Made by a program: the position numbers and the translations under genes. A DNA stretch of 14,271 bases from an uncultured Prevotella sp. (GTDB lineage: Bacteria; Bacteroidota; Bacteroidia; Bacteroidales; Bacteroidaceae): contig CAKQMS010000050.1 in assembly GCA_934254985.1 (NCBI GenBank), positions 1-14,271 of the forward strand, read 5' to 3'. Positions within the stretch are counted from its first letter, which is position 1; every line of letters starts with the position of its first letter. Shown in pieces: positions 6,185 through 14,271 of this stretch. The notes beneath the pieces were generated by a model, which was not told where the DNA came from, ran no database searches, and was given only the letters and a program-made list of their open reading frames with translations.

Positions 6185-9100
6185 TTATTTTACCGACTTA
6201 TGGAATTCTACTTCCACAATTCGCAAGTCCACTTTACCCTTCTTGCTCACAAATCTATCAAGTTCGCCTGCATTGCCACCAGCCAACTCCTTGGTATCGC
6301 CAAAGGCATTGCTGTCTACGGAAGGTGCAAGCATCTTTATTGTGATATCCTTAGTGGCAACAACCTTGGTGAGTGGAATATGAACACAGCCAAGTGTAGC
6401 GTATGTCATACCCTTCCATAGTAGCTTCTTGCCTGAATATATTGCCAAAGGATAGCATTTATTGCGCCAGCCTGTGAGTTTAATCACTACTTCGTCAACC
6501 TTTTCCTTCTTTGCAAAGGTATATGTCACCCAAGCATTCTCCTTATTGCCATCGCTCTTCCATTCAGAGAGTTCATTGTCGTCGTATGAGTTTACGATAT
6601 TCTCCTGGTTAGAGCCAGCCTTAGCAGAAACGATGTCTACAGATGTTGAAACATCCTTGTATGAAGGAGTAGAAGGAGTCTCACCACGAGTGAGAACAGA
6701 CTTCAGAGTCAACGAAGGATTATATGTGCTAACACCATTATGGGTATCAATAGCCGAAGTGTGCATGGTGATGGTGACAGGAGCAAGTCCATTAGCAGCA
6801 GCTGTGAGATTAATCTCGCCTGCATTAACGGTACTACGAACCAACACTCTGTTTACACCACACTCTACAGGCAATGAAGATTCACCAATAAAGTTGGTGA
6901 AGGTTGATACAGTCTGTGGACCATCAAGCATACCTTCCTTACCATTCTCGGCATTCTTCTTAGCCTTAGCCTTGTCGGCATTCTTGGTTATAGGAGTAGC
7001 AATACCGCCAAGCAACTTGCCTTCTCCCCATAGATGAAGGTCTACCATGCGGTTGTCTAATGGACAGCGACGACCTTGCTTGTCTACAACTTCTATCTGT
7101 ACCAATGCCAAGTCGGCACCATCAGCCTTGAAACCTTCAGGGTTTTCTATTGTAGTAAGCTTAATCTTATATGGTTCGCCAACAGTTTCGATAGCATAGC
7201 GTGAAATCTCTTTTCCATCACGATAGCTAACAGCCTCAAGCTTGCCTGGTTCATAAGCCACATTGTCGAAAGTATATAGATACTCATACGAACGCTTACC
7301 TGCAGCCAACGCCTTACCATTAAGATACAATGCTACGCTATCACCAGTAGAAACAACATATACAGGTTTCTTCACACCCTTGTCGTAGTTCCAATGACCA
7401 ACGATATATGTATTGTCACGCTCAGGAGTTACCCATCCATCCCACATCACCTTGTGAGCATAGAAGGCATCCTTTGGTATACGCATAGCGTCGGTGACAC
7501 CGCTTGTACGGTAGTTTACCTCGCCACGCCAGTGGGTGTTAGTATCCGAGAATACTATCTTTGTACCTCCTGAATTAACTCGTTTGCCAGTACCTGGTCG
7601 CTCCAGATAGTAGTCGTACCAACGAACCACCATCGACTTAGCAAAGATATCCATATTATGGTTATAGTCAGGAGCAGGTTTACCACGATACAAAGGTCCG
7701 TCGCCTTCCTTATGGAAAGGATAGCTATATTCATCCCAATATTTTCTCAAGCCTTCGTCGCGATGATATTCCATCTGCCACATAGGGTGCTTATGGCTCT
7801 TGTTTACATATAGCATCTCGCCACCATATTCAGCCTCGTTGATGTCCAACATCTCACGACTACCGATGGCTCTTCCTCCCTTAGGATCATATTTATCGCG
7901 TATAGCTCTGAGCTCTATCATGTGCTCACGGCTGATACTCTCGTTGCCACCCTCATAGAATAGGATACTTGGATTGTTGCGATTGTAGATGATAGCATCG
8001 CGCATCAACAGCGCACGTTGTTCCCATCTTCTGCCTTCTACGTCTTTCTCTGCATCGCCAGCAGGCATTGCTTGGATAAGACCAACACGGTCGCAACTCT
8101 CTATATCTTGCTTCCAAGGTGTTACGTGCATCCATCTAACCAGGTTACCTCCCGACTCCACCTGCAGATTATTGCTATAGTCGCTCAACCATGCAGGTAC
8201 ACTCATTCCTACGTATGGCCACTCATTGCTTGTGCGCTGAGCATATCCGTGCATCATGATAACACGGTCGTTGAGCCACACCTTGCCTTCCGCAAACTTA
8301 GTCTTACGGAAACCTGTGCGAGTAACGACCTCATCAATCTCCTTACCTGTATTATCTACGAGGAATGTCTTAACGGTATATAGATAGCCATAGCCCCAAC
8401 TCCAGAAATGAACGTTGCTAAGCATTCCGTCGGCAGTAACAATGGTCTTTTCTCCTGGCTTCAATGTCACGCTGTTGCCATCCATATATGCCACAGTCTT
8501 ACCGTCTGCATCTATGAGTTCGGTATGCAGATTAAAGGTGCGTGGAGCCTTACCATCGTTCTTTACCTCAGCCTCTACATTGAGCTGCATCTTATGAGCA
8601 GGGATGTCGAAGTCAGAGCCATAGATATAAGTTCCAGTAGTTCCAAGGTTGCTGTACAGAGGCAAGGTCTGATATACGGTACCCGTTACATGCAACCACA
8701 CATTCTTTGGTATACCACCATAGTTGGCATTGAAGTTCTTATTGTTCCATTGATAGCGGCTATTGGTAGCACGCTCACGGTAAGTCCAACTATTGTCTAC
8801 ACGAACAGCCAAGACGTTCTCACCTTTTATAATATAAGGTGTAAGATCGTAGCCGCTTGCCATAACACCATTCTCAGATAGACCGAGATGATGACCATTG
8901 AGATAGAAGTCGGCACCAAAGCGCACACCTTCGAACTCAACGAAATACTTCTTGTCTTGAATTTCTTCAACTGTGAAATGCTTGCGATACCATACCACGG
9001 TATCCGACAAGTCATGACAAGGCACCTTATATGCCTCACCATCATTCCATGCACGAGGCAATGTCACCTTATACCATGCAGCATCGTCTACTGATACTGC

Positions 9101-9247
9101 CTCACCTTTTTCCATATCACCGATATGGAGGAGCCAATCACTATTGAAGTTTAGCTTTTGACGTGTAGATGCTGAAGCACCCAAGAATGGCAACAGCATC
9201 ATCACAACACAAAGTGTTTGTCTGATTAGTTTAATAGCATTTGTCAT
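6185..9247 (-). CDS. Exported glycoside hydrolase family 2 enzyme (beta-galactosidase-like) with discoidin-like tail
   Basis: 1020 residues. The signal peptide is roughly 1-27 (hydrophobic TLCVVMMLLPFLGASAS), with no C-terminal sorting signal, so a periplasmic location is likely. In order: GH2 sugar-binding jelly roll (about 30-190, with the typical VWYRKHF and NSWTYR patterns), immunoglobulin-like domain (about 215-310), TIM barrel (about 315-620), a DUF4982-like domain (about 625-690, SVALYLNGKAL), a second Ig-like domain (about 693-830), and a C-terminal F5/8 type C-like domain (about 870-1017). The acid/base is very likely Glu436 in YEGGNES; the nucleophile candidate is Glu493 in QMEYHRDEG. 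The second Ig-like domain carries a lysine/alanine-rich insert (about 754-772). Inferred role: removal of terminal galactose or a similar sugar from pectin side chains or lyase products. GH2 also covers glucuronidases, mannosidases and arabinosidases, so the sugar is uncertain. Confidence 0.92.
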   Translation of the reverse strand: MTNAIKLIRQTLCVVMMLLPFLGASASTRQKLNFNSDWLLHIGDMEKGEAVSVDDAAWYKVTLPRAWNDGEAYKVPCHDLSDTVVWYRKHFTVEEIQDKKYFVEFEGVRFGADFYLNGHHLGLSENGVMASGYDLTPYIIKGENVLAVRVDNSWTYRERATNSRYQWNNKNFNANYGGIPKNVWLHVTGTVYQTLPLYSNLGTTGTYIYGSDFDIPAHKMQLNVEAEVKNDGKAPRTFNLHTELIDADGKTVAYMDGNSVTLKPGEKTIVTADGMLSNVHFWSWGYGYLYTVKTFLVDNTGKEIDEVVTRTGFRKTKFAEGKVWLNDRVIMMHGYAQRTSNEWPYVGMSVPAWLSDYSNNLQVESGGNLVRWMHVTPWKQDIESCDRVGLIQAMPAGDAEKDVEGRRWEQRALLMRDAIIYNRNNPSILFYEGGNESISREHMIELRAIRDKYDPKGGRAIGSREMLDINEAEYGGEMLYVNKSHKHPMWQMEYHRDEGLRKYWDEYSYPFHKEGDGPLYRGKPAPDYNHNMDIFAKSMVVRWYDYYLERPGTGKRVNSGGTKIVFSDTNTHWRGEVNYRTSGVTDAMRIPKDAFYAHKVMWDGWVTPERDNTYIVGHWNYDKGVKKPVYVVSTGDSVALYLNGKALAAGKRSYEYLYTFDNVAYEPGKLEAVSYRDGKEISRYAIETVGEPYKIKLTTIENPEGFKADGADLALVQIEVVDKQGRRCPLDNRMVDLHLWGEGKLLGGIATPITKNADKAKAKKNAENGKEGMLDGPQTVSTFTNFIGESSLPVECGVNRVLVRSTVNAGEINLTAAANGLAPVTITMHTSAIDTHNGVSTYNPSLTLKSVLTRGETPSTPSYKDVSTSVDIVSAKAGSNQENIVNSYDDNELSEWKSDGNKENAWVTYTFAKKEKVDEVVIKLTGWRNKCYPLAIYSGKKLLWKGMTYATLGCVHIPLTKVVATKDITIKMLAPSVDSNAFGDTKELAGGNAGELDRFVSKKGKVDLRIVEVEFHKSVK

Positions 9248-9275
9248 ATCTGAAAATCGATTGTTTTTTCATTTG

Positions 9276-9283
9276 CAAAGATA
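9276..9283 (-). promoter_or_regulatory. Putative -7 box of the GH2 gene
   Basis: The minus strand reads TATCTTTG, matching TAnnTTTG exactly, about 30 bases before the ATG at 9247. No convincing TTTG is seen 18-21 bases upstream, where the sequence reads GGAAGA. It lies between the lyase terminator and the GH2 start, so the GH2 gene can be transcribed on its own. Confidence 0.55.
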
Positions 9284-9337
9284 GCATAGATAGTGGTATC
9301 TTCCTTGTAAAAAGGACATGAAAAATAGGAATTTTAT

Positions 9338-9375
9338 ACGAAAAGAGCCCATTCCCCTTAGAGAACAGGCTCTTT
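9338..9375 (-). terminator. Terminator after the PL11 lyase gene
   Basis: AAAGAGCC (9342-9349) pairs perfectly with GGCTCTTT (9368-9375) across an 18-base loop. On the minus strand the descending arm ends in TTTT before CG, giving a short T tract. It lies 25 bases beyond the stop codon at 9400. Confidence 0.75.
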
Positions 9376-9399
9376 GATAGATATATAGTAAATTACAAG

Positions 9400-12300
9400 T
9401 TACTTAACGATGATCTTCTTACCATTGCGGAAGTATACACCACTTGGCAAACCTTCTGTTGAAGTAGCATTCTTACGAACGAGCTGACCCTTGAGGTCGT
9501 AGATATCGTTGCGACCATACTTAGCTCCGAAAGGAACTACGCCAATAGCAGTAGGGTCTGAAACAACAGTGAGCTTACCCTCAGAAATCTTGCTCATATC
9601 CCATGCCATTCCGAGAGGAAGGTTAGGAAGCACGTAGTTAGGTGTACCAGCAAACTGATTAGCTGTCCAAAGTGTTACTACATCACCATCCTTAGGAGTG
9701 TATGAAGAGCCTAATACTACCTCGACAGTACCATTGATGGTCAAAGTATTCACATTCTCGATAGTAGTGTTGCTATATGATCCCTTACCTACAACATACT
9801 TACCTGTAGTAGATATGGTTACATTCTTGCCACCGAAGTTGATCTTACCGGAAGTAGCATTAGCGAATGCACCAACTACCAATTCACCGTTGATAGTGAA
9901 TGAAGAGTTTGTAAGAGCAGTAGTACCTGTAACACCACTCAAGCAAGCATCCTTGTCTACTACTACGGCACCAGTACCGATTACATTGCCTGAAGTCAAG
10001 CATAGTTCACCTTCTGCAACCTTTACGCTACCTGTATTATCCCAGCTTGCACCAACAGTAAGCTTACCTGTACCAATCTTCACGAAGGCGGTATTTGCAC
10101 CAGTAACCTTACCGATCCATCTGTAGCTTGTCTCGTTACCAACCTTCCATGTGTTGTTGCCGGAAACTCCATTACCGAAGTCTACCAATCCACCGAGTGC
10201 TCCAGTACCTGTAACCTTACCGATAGCGAAGGTCTTACCAGTGTTCTGAACTTCCATACCATCAGGGATATCCATAGTTGCCTTTGGCAAGCCATAGCTA
10301 TTGTCGAGGGTGAAGCGATTATCCTTGTAAGGCATCTGAGGCTTTAGAGTTCCTTCAAACTCTGACATGTTACACTTAACAGGAGTACGAGCAGCCATCC
10401 ATGAACCACCATTTACCAATGGGCAGTAGATAGAGAGAGTACCCTCGCCTGTAATCTTATTGGTATAAGTATTGCGCTCTGCAAGGTTCCATGTGGCGCT
10501 CTTACCCTTTGCTACAGAGATAGCATAGCTTGTTGAGCGGCTTTCTGTCAAAGTACCACCCTGAAGTTCTACTGTCTTAGCAGGAATTGTGATTGACTGG
10601 TTCTTTACAGTACCAGCAACAACAACGAGCTTATTGAGCGAGGTATTGTTGTTTGTCAATATCATTGTACCTGCACCCTTCTTATAGGCAACAGTTCCTG
10701 AGAGTGTCTTATTGGCAGTGAAATCCTGTGGATTATCAATAACACCACCATCCTCTGTTTCAAACTTGATAGGTGAGTTTGTTGTCACGGCAGCTTCTGT
10801 ACGAAGAGTTGCACCATTCTCGATAACCATCTTTGAAGCCAAAACGACATTAGCACCAAGGTTACCGGAGTTCTTAACATCACTTGCCAAAGCATTTACG
10901 TTGAGCACACCACCAGAGATGCGTGTACCGCCAGTATATGTATTGTCGGTGCGGATAGTAGTAGTACCGGTTCCGCGCTTTACCAATACGGTGTTGCCAG
11001 TGATAGCTCCCTCACCGCTGAGGTTGTAAGCAGCAGTATTGTCGAAGATAACGCTGTCTGCCTCGATATCTGAGTTAAGAACGACATTCTTTATTGCAGC
11101 ATCGTCGTTGAACAGTACCTTATCGCCATTCACGAAGTTTGCCTTTGTAGCATCTGATGCCATAGCGAAGTTCTCGGTATTTGCAACATCCCAAGTATTG
11201 CTTTCTGCACCTGTCCATACAACAGTTGAAGCATCGCGAACACCTTCTACTACGAGGTAGAGGTTGTTGTCTTCCAAAGCGAGGTGACTCTTTCTTGTGT
11301 TGTCCAAACCTTCAAGCTTGATAACAGAAACATCGCCTTCAACCTTGTCGAATGTAGCCAACAAATACTTACCTGCTGCAAGACCGTTGGTACCATGGTT
11401 GTTGAATTCAAAGACTGGTGTGAGATACTGTGGTCCAAACTGCCAATCCTTAGTTTCGATACTGAGCACCTTACCCTGGATGAAGTCTGAGCTTAGGTCA
11501 TCATAGATATCGAATACTACACGTGAGCCGAAGCCAAGGCTGAGGTTATCGGTAGTGATAGTACCCTTAGCGTCAGCACATCCTGGACGAAGCTTAGCAT
11601 CGTATTCCATCTTGATGCTGCTAAACTTACCACCATTAGAGTTAAGCTCTGCAAAGCGGTTGAGCCACAATGGTGAGTTGAGCATTGAACCATCGAAGTT
11701 TACAACACCTGCCCAAATATCCGTATTGCCAGTATGCTTGAAGTCAGCCTTTGGCAATGTCAAGATACCATCACCCTGCTTAACAAGTCGTGCATCGCCA
11801 GCAAGTCCGCCACCTGCAACAGTACATGTGTAAGTTGTTGTGTTGATAGGATAGGTCTTTGCAGAAGCCTCGCTTGGTGCAGAACCCTGTACCCATGTAG
11901 GAACATTGAATGTCAATACGCTTGGCTTAGCACCATCAGCGATATTTACAGAGGTATTTGCATTGTCGAAAACGAGAACATGTTCACCATCAAGACTTGA
12001 ACCGATAGTTCCACCGTCAGCAACTTCTGTACGTCCTGTTGTTGTCAATGGAGGAGGAGCTATAGTGATACCTTCGAGTTCGCCCATGAAGTAGCTTACG
12101 TGAGGTGGCTGATTGTAGCCACACATCTGCCATACCATAGCGTTGCGATACTGATGATCGAACCAAAGGTTATAGTTGCGATGTTCTGTAGGAGTAGGAG
12201 TAGAATAAATGCGGATGTTGTTGTCAGCAGTACGCATGATAATCTCCTCACGCCAGTCGCCAAGGATATCGCCCTGATAGCATGGTGTACCCTTAGTATC

Positions 12301-13887
12301 GTTGTTTGTCAATGAGCCTTGACAAGTATAGATAGGACCCGACTGACCATATTTATATATACCACCCTCAGTATTCTTACCAGCAACATAGTTGAATGTC
12401 TCTGAAAGAAGGTCGCCATCCCAATAGATATTGAAGTTGTAAGCTACACCAGAAGCTGAGAGTTCAGAAGATGCCTTATTGGCAACAGTACTTACAGGAT
12501 CGCCATATGCAAAGCCGATACATCCAGGGAAGTTATTGGTGAAGTTACCGCACATGCAACGACCGATATCCTTACCTACCTTCAGCTGCGAAACATACAC
12601 CTTGCTTGTTGTAGCATCGCGATAGTTGAAACCTTGTTCATCCTCGTTGCAGGCAAACTGCTCAAGTCCGTGAGCATAAGGATTCAAGTCGCCAACATGC
12701 TGAGCGTCACCATGACCGAAACCTGTTGTAGACAAGCCCATACCATTGTCGTCGATAACCATCGAACCGAATACTATCTCATCGCGTCCGTCCAAGTCAA
12801 CGTCGGCAATAGCATAGTTATGATATCCCTGTCCCTTCCAAGGACCATTGGTATTGTTAAACCAGCGCCAACGCTCCTTCAATGTGTGTGTTGCTGGGTC
12901 TACATCATAAGCTATCATCTTATGACGGGTGTATATACCACGGGCCAAGAATATGCTTGGTTTCTTGCCATCAAGGTATGGAGCACCAAAGAAATGCTTT
13001 GTACAGCGGTGACCATAACCATCGCCCCAAGCTTTCTCAAGACTTGTTTCTCCATCTTCGAGTCTCTTCAAAGGATATTCTTTACATTCGTATGGCTTAC
13101 CTGTCACACCGTCCATATATACAAGGTATTCCGCACCTGTACACATAAACCACTGTCCGCTCTTGGTGCCGCTACGATAATTCTTTGAAGCATCACCAAC
13201 GACATATGTAGAACCATCAGCGCAATGGATAGTAGTGCCGTCAGCAGCACGCATCACAACTTCTGCCTTACCGTCGCCATCCCAGTCGTAAGCAACGATA
13301 TTCTGCTCATTGTTCTGGAAGTCGCCCATGTTAGGTCCGCAGTTTACCCACCACAAACGGGTGCCATCGAGCTTCAAAGCCTCGAAGATGCTATATTCGC
13401 CTTGGTAGCCTTCCTTTGGGTAGCCAGCCTCTCTTTCGTTTGCGTTATCAAACTTCATCAACATATCGAGCTGACCATCGCCATCGAGGTCGGCACAGCA
13501 AGCATCGTTAGGAACCAATGTGCTCTTGATGCCTTCGTGCTTTAGCTTAATCTCTTTATAGCTTGATGCCCATACAGATGCAGGGTTGCATTGTGCCTGT
13601 TCTTGACCTTTAACAATGGCAGAAACAGTATAGGTATTAGCAAGAGTACCAGATTTGTCTGTGAAATTAGAAACTGTCAATGGCTTGTCGTTGAGCTTCA
13701 CACCATTGCGATAAACGTTGTAGGTAACGTCATAATACTCCTCTGCAGGAATACGCCAATTGACGTATACACCGCCCGACACCTTCATGGCGATAACACC
13801 ACGATCAAGTTTATCGGTTTGGCGCTGTGCTTGTGCACCACCTGCCACAGCTGTAAGTGCAGCTGCAAATAGTAGTTTTTTGATCAT
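9400..13887 (-). CDS. Secreted PL11 rhamnogalacturonan endolyase fused to PATR-repeat stalk and T9SS-type C-terminal signal
   Basis: 1495 residues, more than twice the roughly 600 usual for PL11. A signal peptide covers 1-20 (ending GGAQA). An Ig/FnIII-like domain (about 27-108) leads into the PL11 beta-propeller (about 110-610), with calcium-binding-type loops DLDGDGQLD (133-141), DWDGDGKAE (201-209) and DVDLDGRDE (362-370) and the family-typical GDILGDWREEII (539-550). Family knowledge: PL11 (YesW-like) cleaves the rhamnose-galacturonate backbone of rhamnogalacturonan-I by beta-elimination, calcium-dependent. Residues about 630-1445 are a beta-strand-rich, Gly/Thr/Asn-rich region with four PATR-like (autotransporter-associated strand) motifs. 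The C terminus carries DIYDLKGQLV and ends GVYFRNGKKIIVK, like the tail of the modular protein. No outer-membrane barrel is present. Inferred: an extracellular lyase held away from the surface on a beta-helical stalk. A promoter lies about 100 bases upstream. Confidence 0.93.
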   Translation of the reverse strand: MIKKLLFAAALTAVAGGAQAQRQTDKLDRGVIAMKVSGGVYVNWRIPAEEYYDVTYNVYRNGVKLNDKPLTVSNFTDKSGTLANTYTVSAIVKGQEQAQCNPASVWASSYKEIKLKHEGIKSTLVPNDACCADLDGDGQLDMLMKFDNANEREAGYPKEGYQGEYSIFEALKLDGTRLWWVNCGPNMGDFQNNEQNIVAYDWDGDGKAEVVMRAADGTTIHCADGSTYVVGDASKNYRSGTKSGQWFMCTGAEYLVYMDGVTGKPYECKEYPLKRLEDGETSLEKAWGDGYGHRCTKHFFGAPYLDGKKPSIFLARGIYTRHKMIAYDVDPATHTLKERWRWFNNTNGPWKGQGYHNYAIADVDLDGRDEIVFGSMVIDDNGMGLSTTGFGHGDAQHVGDLNPYAHGLEQFACNEDEQGFNYRDATTSKVYVSQLKVGKDIGRCMCGNFTNNFPGCIGFAYGDPVSTVANKASSELSASGVAYNFNIYWDGDLLSETFNYVAGKNTEGGIYKYGQSGPIYTCQGSLTNNDTKGTPCYQGDILGDWREEIIMRTADNNIRIYSTPTPTEHRNYNLWFDHQYRNAMVWQMCGYNQPPHVSYFMGELEGITIAPPPLTTTGRTEVADGGTIGSSLDGEHVLVFDNANTSVNIADGAKPSVLTFNVPTWVQGSAPSEASAKTYPINTTTYTCTVAGGGLAGDARLVKQGDGILTLPKADFKHTGNTDIWAGVVNFDGSMLNSPLWLNRFAELNSNGGKFSSIKMEYDAKLRPGCADAKGTITTDNLSLGFGSRVVFDIYDDLSSDFIQGKVLSIETKDWQFGPQYLTPVFEFNNHGTNGLAAGKYLLATFDKVEGDVSVIKLEGLDNTRKSHLALEDNNLYLVVEGVRDASTVVWTGAESNTWDVANTENFAMASDATKANFVNGDKVLFNDDAAIKNVVLNSDIEADSVIFDNTAAYNLSGEGAITGNTVLVKRGTGTTTIRTDNTYTGGTRISGGVLNVNALASDVKNSGNLGANVVLASKMVIENGATLRTEAAVTTNSPIKFETEDGGVIDNPQDFTANKTLSGTVAYKKGAGTMILTNNNTSLNKLVVVAGTVKNQSITIPAKTVELQGGTLTESRSTSYAISVAKGKSATWNLAERNTYTNKITGEGTLSIYCPLVNGGSWMAARTPVKCNMSEFEGTLKPQMPYKDNRFTLDNSYGLPKATMDIPDGMEVQNTGKTFAIGKVTGTGALGGLVDFGNGVSGNNTWKVGNETSYRWIGKVTGANTAFVKIGTGKLTVGASWDNTGSVKVAEGELCLTSGNVIGTGAVVVDKDACLSGVTGTTALTNSSFTINGELVVGAFANATSGKINFGGKNVTISTTGKYVVGKGSYSNTTIENVNTLTINGTVEVVLGSSYTPKDGDVVTLWTANQFAGTPNYVLPNLPLGMAWDMSKISEGKLTVVSDPTAIGVVPFGAKYGRNDIYDLKGQLVRKNATSTEGLPSGVYFRNGKKIIVK
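9991..11790 (-). repeat. PATR-like beta-strand repeats inside the lyase
   Basis: Four copies of a motif of the form (V/K)KxGxGxxxLxx-n-(T/N)xGxxxVxxGxLxx, at about residues 701-731 (LVKQGDGILTL), 968-998 (LVKRGTGTTTI, then YTGGTRISGGVLNVN), 1068-1096 (YKKGAGTMILT) and 1268-1299 (FVKIGTGKLTV). This is the autotransporter-associated beta-strand repeat pattern (PATR), expected to form turns of a right-handed beta-helix. Spacing is irregular (roughly 270, 100 and 200 residues), so intervening strands have diverged or other folds intervene. Confidence 0.75.
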
Positions 13888-13963
13888 ATTTATTTTAGTT
13901 AGATTCTTTATTTTCAGTTAGTATACAAATATCTTGTAGCAAGTTTAGGGTATAACTTTTAGA

Positions 13964-13982
13964 AATTGTATAAAATACAATT
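13964..13982 (-). other. Hairpin at the predicted start of the lyase mRNA
   Basis: A perfect inverted repeat, AATTGTA (13964-13970) and TACAATT (13976-13982), with a 5-base loop. It falls within the first few bases downstream of the predicted transcription start (near 13984). It could be a 5'-end stabilizing stem or a DNA operator just downstream of the promoter. Confidence 0.4.
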
Positions 13983-13989
13983 ATGCTTG

Positions 13990-14019
13990 CAAAGATAATG
14001 TAAAATACAGAAACTCAAT
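13990..14019 (-). promoter_or_regulatory. Bacteroidetes-type promoter for the lyase gene
   Basis: On the minus strand the -7 box TATCTTTG (13990-13997) matches TAnnTTTG exactly. The -33 candidate ATTG (14016-14019) lies 18 bases upstream, one mismatch from TTTG. The leader would be about 95 bases, AT-rich, without a Shine-Dalgarno sequence. Confidence 0.65.
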
Positions 14020-14100
14020 AGAAAAATATCAAAAAAAGTAGAAGAATATCAAAAAAAAAAGGAGAACATATAATATACGATATAAGGCTGAAATAAACTA

Positions 14101-14137
14101 CAACCGTAAGCTACACACTATGTGCAGCTTGCGGTTG
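14101..14137. terminator. Long hairpin upstream of the lyase promoter, terminator-like
   Basis: CAACCGTAAGCT (14101-14112) pairs with AGCTTGCGGTTG (14126-14137), with one G-U. After an A/C mismatch, CACA pairs with TGTG to close a 3-base loop. On the plus strand it is followed by CTTATTTTATT, on the minus strand by TAGTTTATTT. No plus-strand gene lies in the window, so it most likely ends a minus-strand gene to the right of the window, or works in both directions. Nothing else was recognized in 14020-14100. Confidence 0.55.
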
Positions 14138-14166
14138 CTTATTTTATTAGGATGATATTCGTAGGA

Positions 14167-14254
14167 TTATTAACTAAAGTTTCGGATTTAATTCCAAACG
14201 GGCTGAAAGCCCAACAAGCGCATAGCCCAGGGCAAGCGAAGCGACACCCTGGGT
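14167..14254. repeat. REP-like double-hairpin repeat, right copy (inverted)
   Basis: Reverse complement of the left element. The shared tail CTAAAGTTTCGGATTT is at 14174-14189, the hairpin GGGCTGAAAGCCC at 14200-14212, the common linker up to 14225, and the hairpin CCCAGGG (14226-14232) against CCCTGGG (14247-14253) has a longer loop containing GCGAAGC. The orientation is opposite to the copy at 5-83, with about 14 kb between them. No transposase or target-site duplication is visible. Confidence 0.75.
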
Positions 14255-14271
14255 CAAAGCACATCCGTTAG

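Noticed and set aside
9400..11790. Classical type V autotransporter
   Set aside because: PATR-like motifs are present, but the C terminus is a short GKK-type sorting signal, not an outer-membrane beta-barrel.
12634..13188. A 184-residue open frame on the plus strand opposite the lyase
   Set aside because: It is antisense to the PL11 propeller with its clear calcium-loop motifs. No promoter or recognizable protein pattern was seen.
182..13887. A complete polysaccharide-utilization locus
   Set aside because: No SusC/SusD pair, hybrid two-component sensor or anti-sigma system is found in the window. Only enzymes and a binding-type protein are present.
5..14254. The inverted end repeats as terminal repeats of a composite transposon
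   Set aside because: No transposase, integrase or target-site duplication is seen, and the repeats are imperfect and of REP type. Dispersed repeats are the simpler explanation.

Overview
The window looks like chromosomal DNA of a gut- or rumen-type member of the Bacteroidales, most likely Prevotellaceae (Prevotella/Segatella-like). The grounds are: promoters fitting the Bacteroidetes pattern (-33 TTTG, -7 TAnnTTTG) rather than the E. coli one; A-rich leaders without a clear Shine-Dalgarno sequence; two large secreted proteins ending in the GxY-(I/F)-x-NGKKx-(I/V)-VK type of C-terminal signal seen on Bacteroidetes type IX secretion (T9SS) cargo; and a DUF4143-type ATPase of a kind common in Bacteroidales. 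The genus is inferred.

All five real genes lie on the minus strand, so transcription runs from high to low coordinates. In that order: a very large pectin-backbone lyase (PL11 rhamnogalacturonan endolyase fused to a long PATR beta-strand-repeat stalk and a C-terminal sorting signal, 9400-13887); a GH2 glycosidase with a discoidin-like tail (6185-9247); an AAA+/DUF4143 ATPase (4658-5863) preceded by an unusual three-copy, 41-bp-phased palindromic array (5902-6011); a two-headed carbohydrate esterase joining an alpha/beta hydrolase to an SGNH hydrolase (3170-4618); and a large secreted protein of three carbohydrate-binding-like beta-sandwiches alternating with helical segments (182-2971). Four of the five are secreted or exported and suit pectin (rhamnogalacturonan-I) breakdown: the surface lyase would cut the backbone, the GH2 enzyme would trim galactosyl or similar side groups, the double esterase would remove acetyl or feruloyl groups, and the modular protein may bind the glycan or the cell surface. 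No SusC/SusD pair, sulfatase or sensor kinase is present, so this is a scattered enzyme cluster rather than a complete polysaccharide-utilization locus.

Each secreted gene seems to carry its own terminator, and most have a recognizable promoter. The exception is the ATPase-esterase pair, 39 bases apart with no visible terminator or promoter between them. The terminator after the esterase gene physically contains the -33 box of the next gene's promoter.

The window is bounded by two inverted copies (5-83 and 14167-14254) of an imperfect, double-hairpin REP-like element. The most intriguing unexplained structures are the phased palindrome array before the ATPase gene and the PL11-PATR-sorting-signal fusion.
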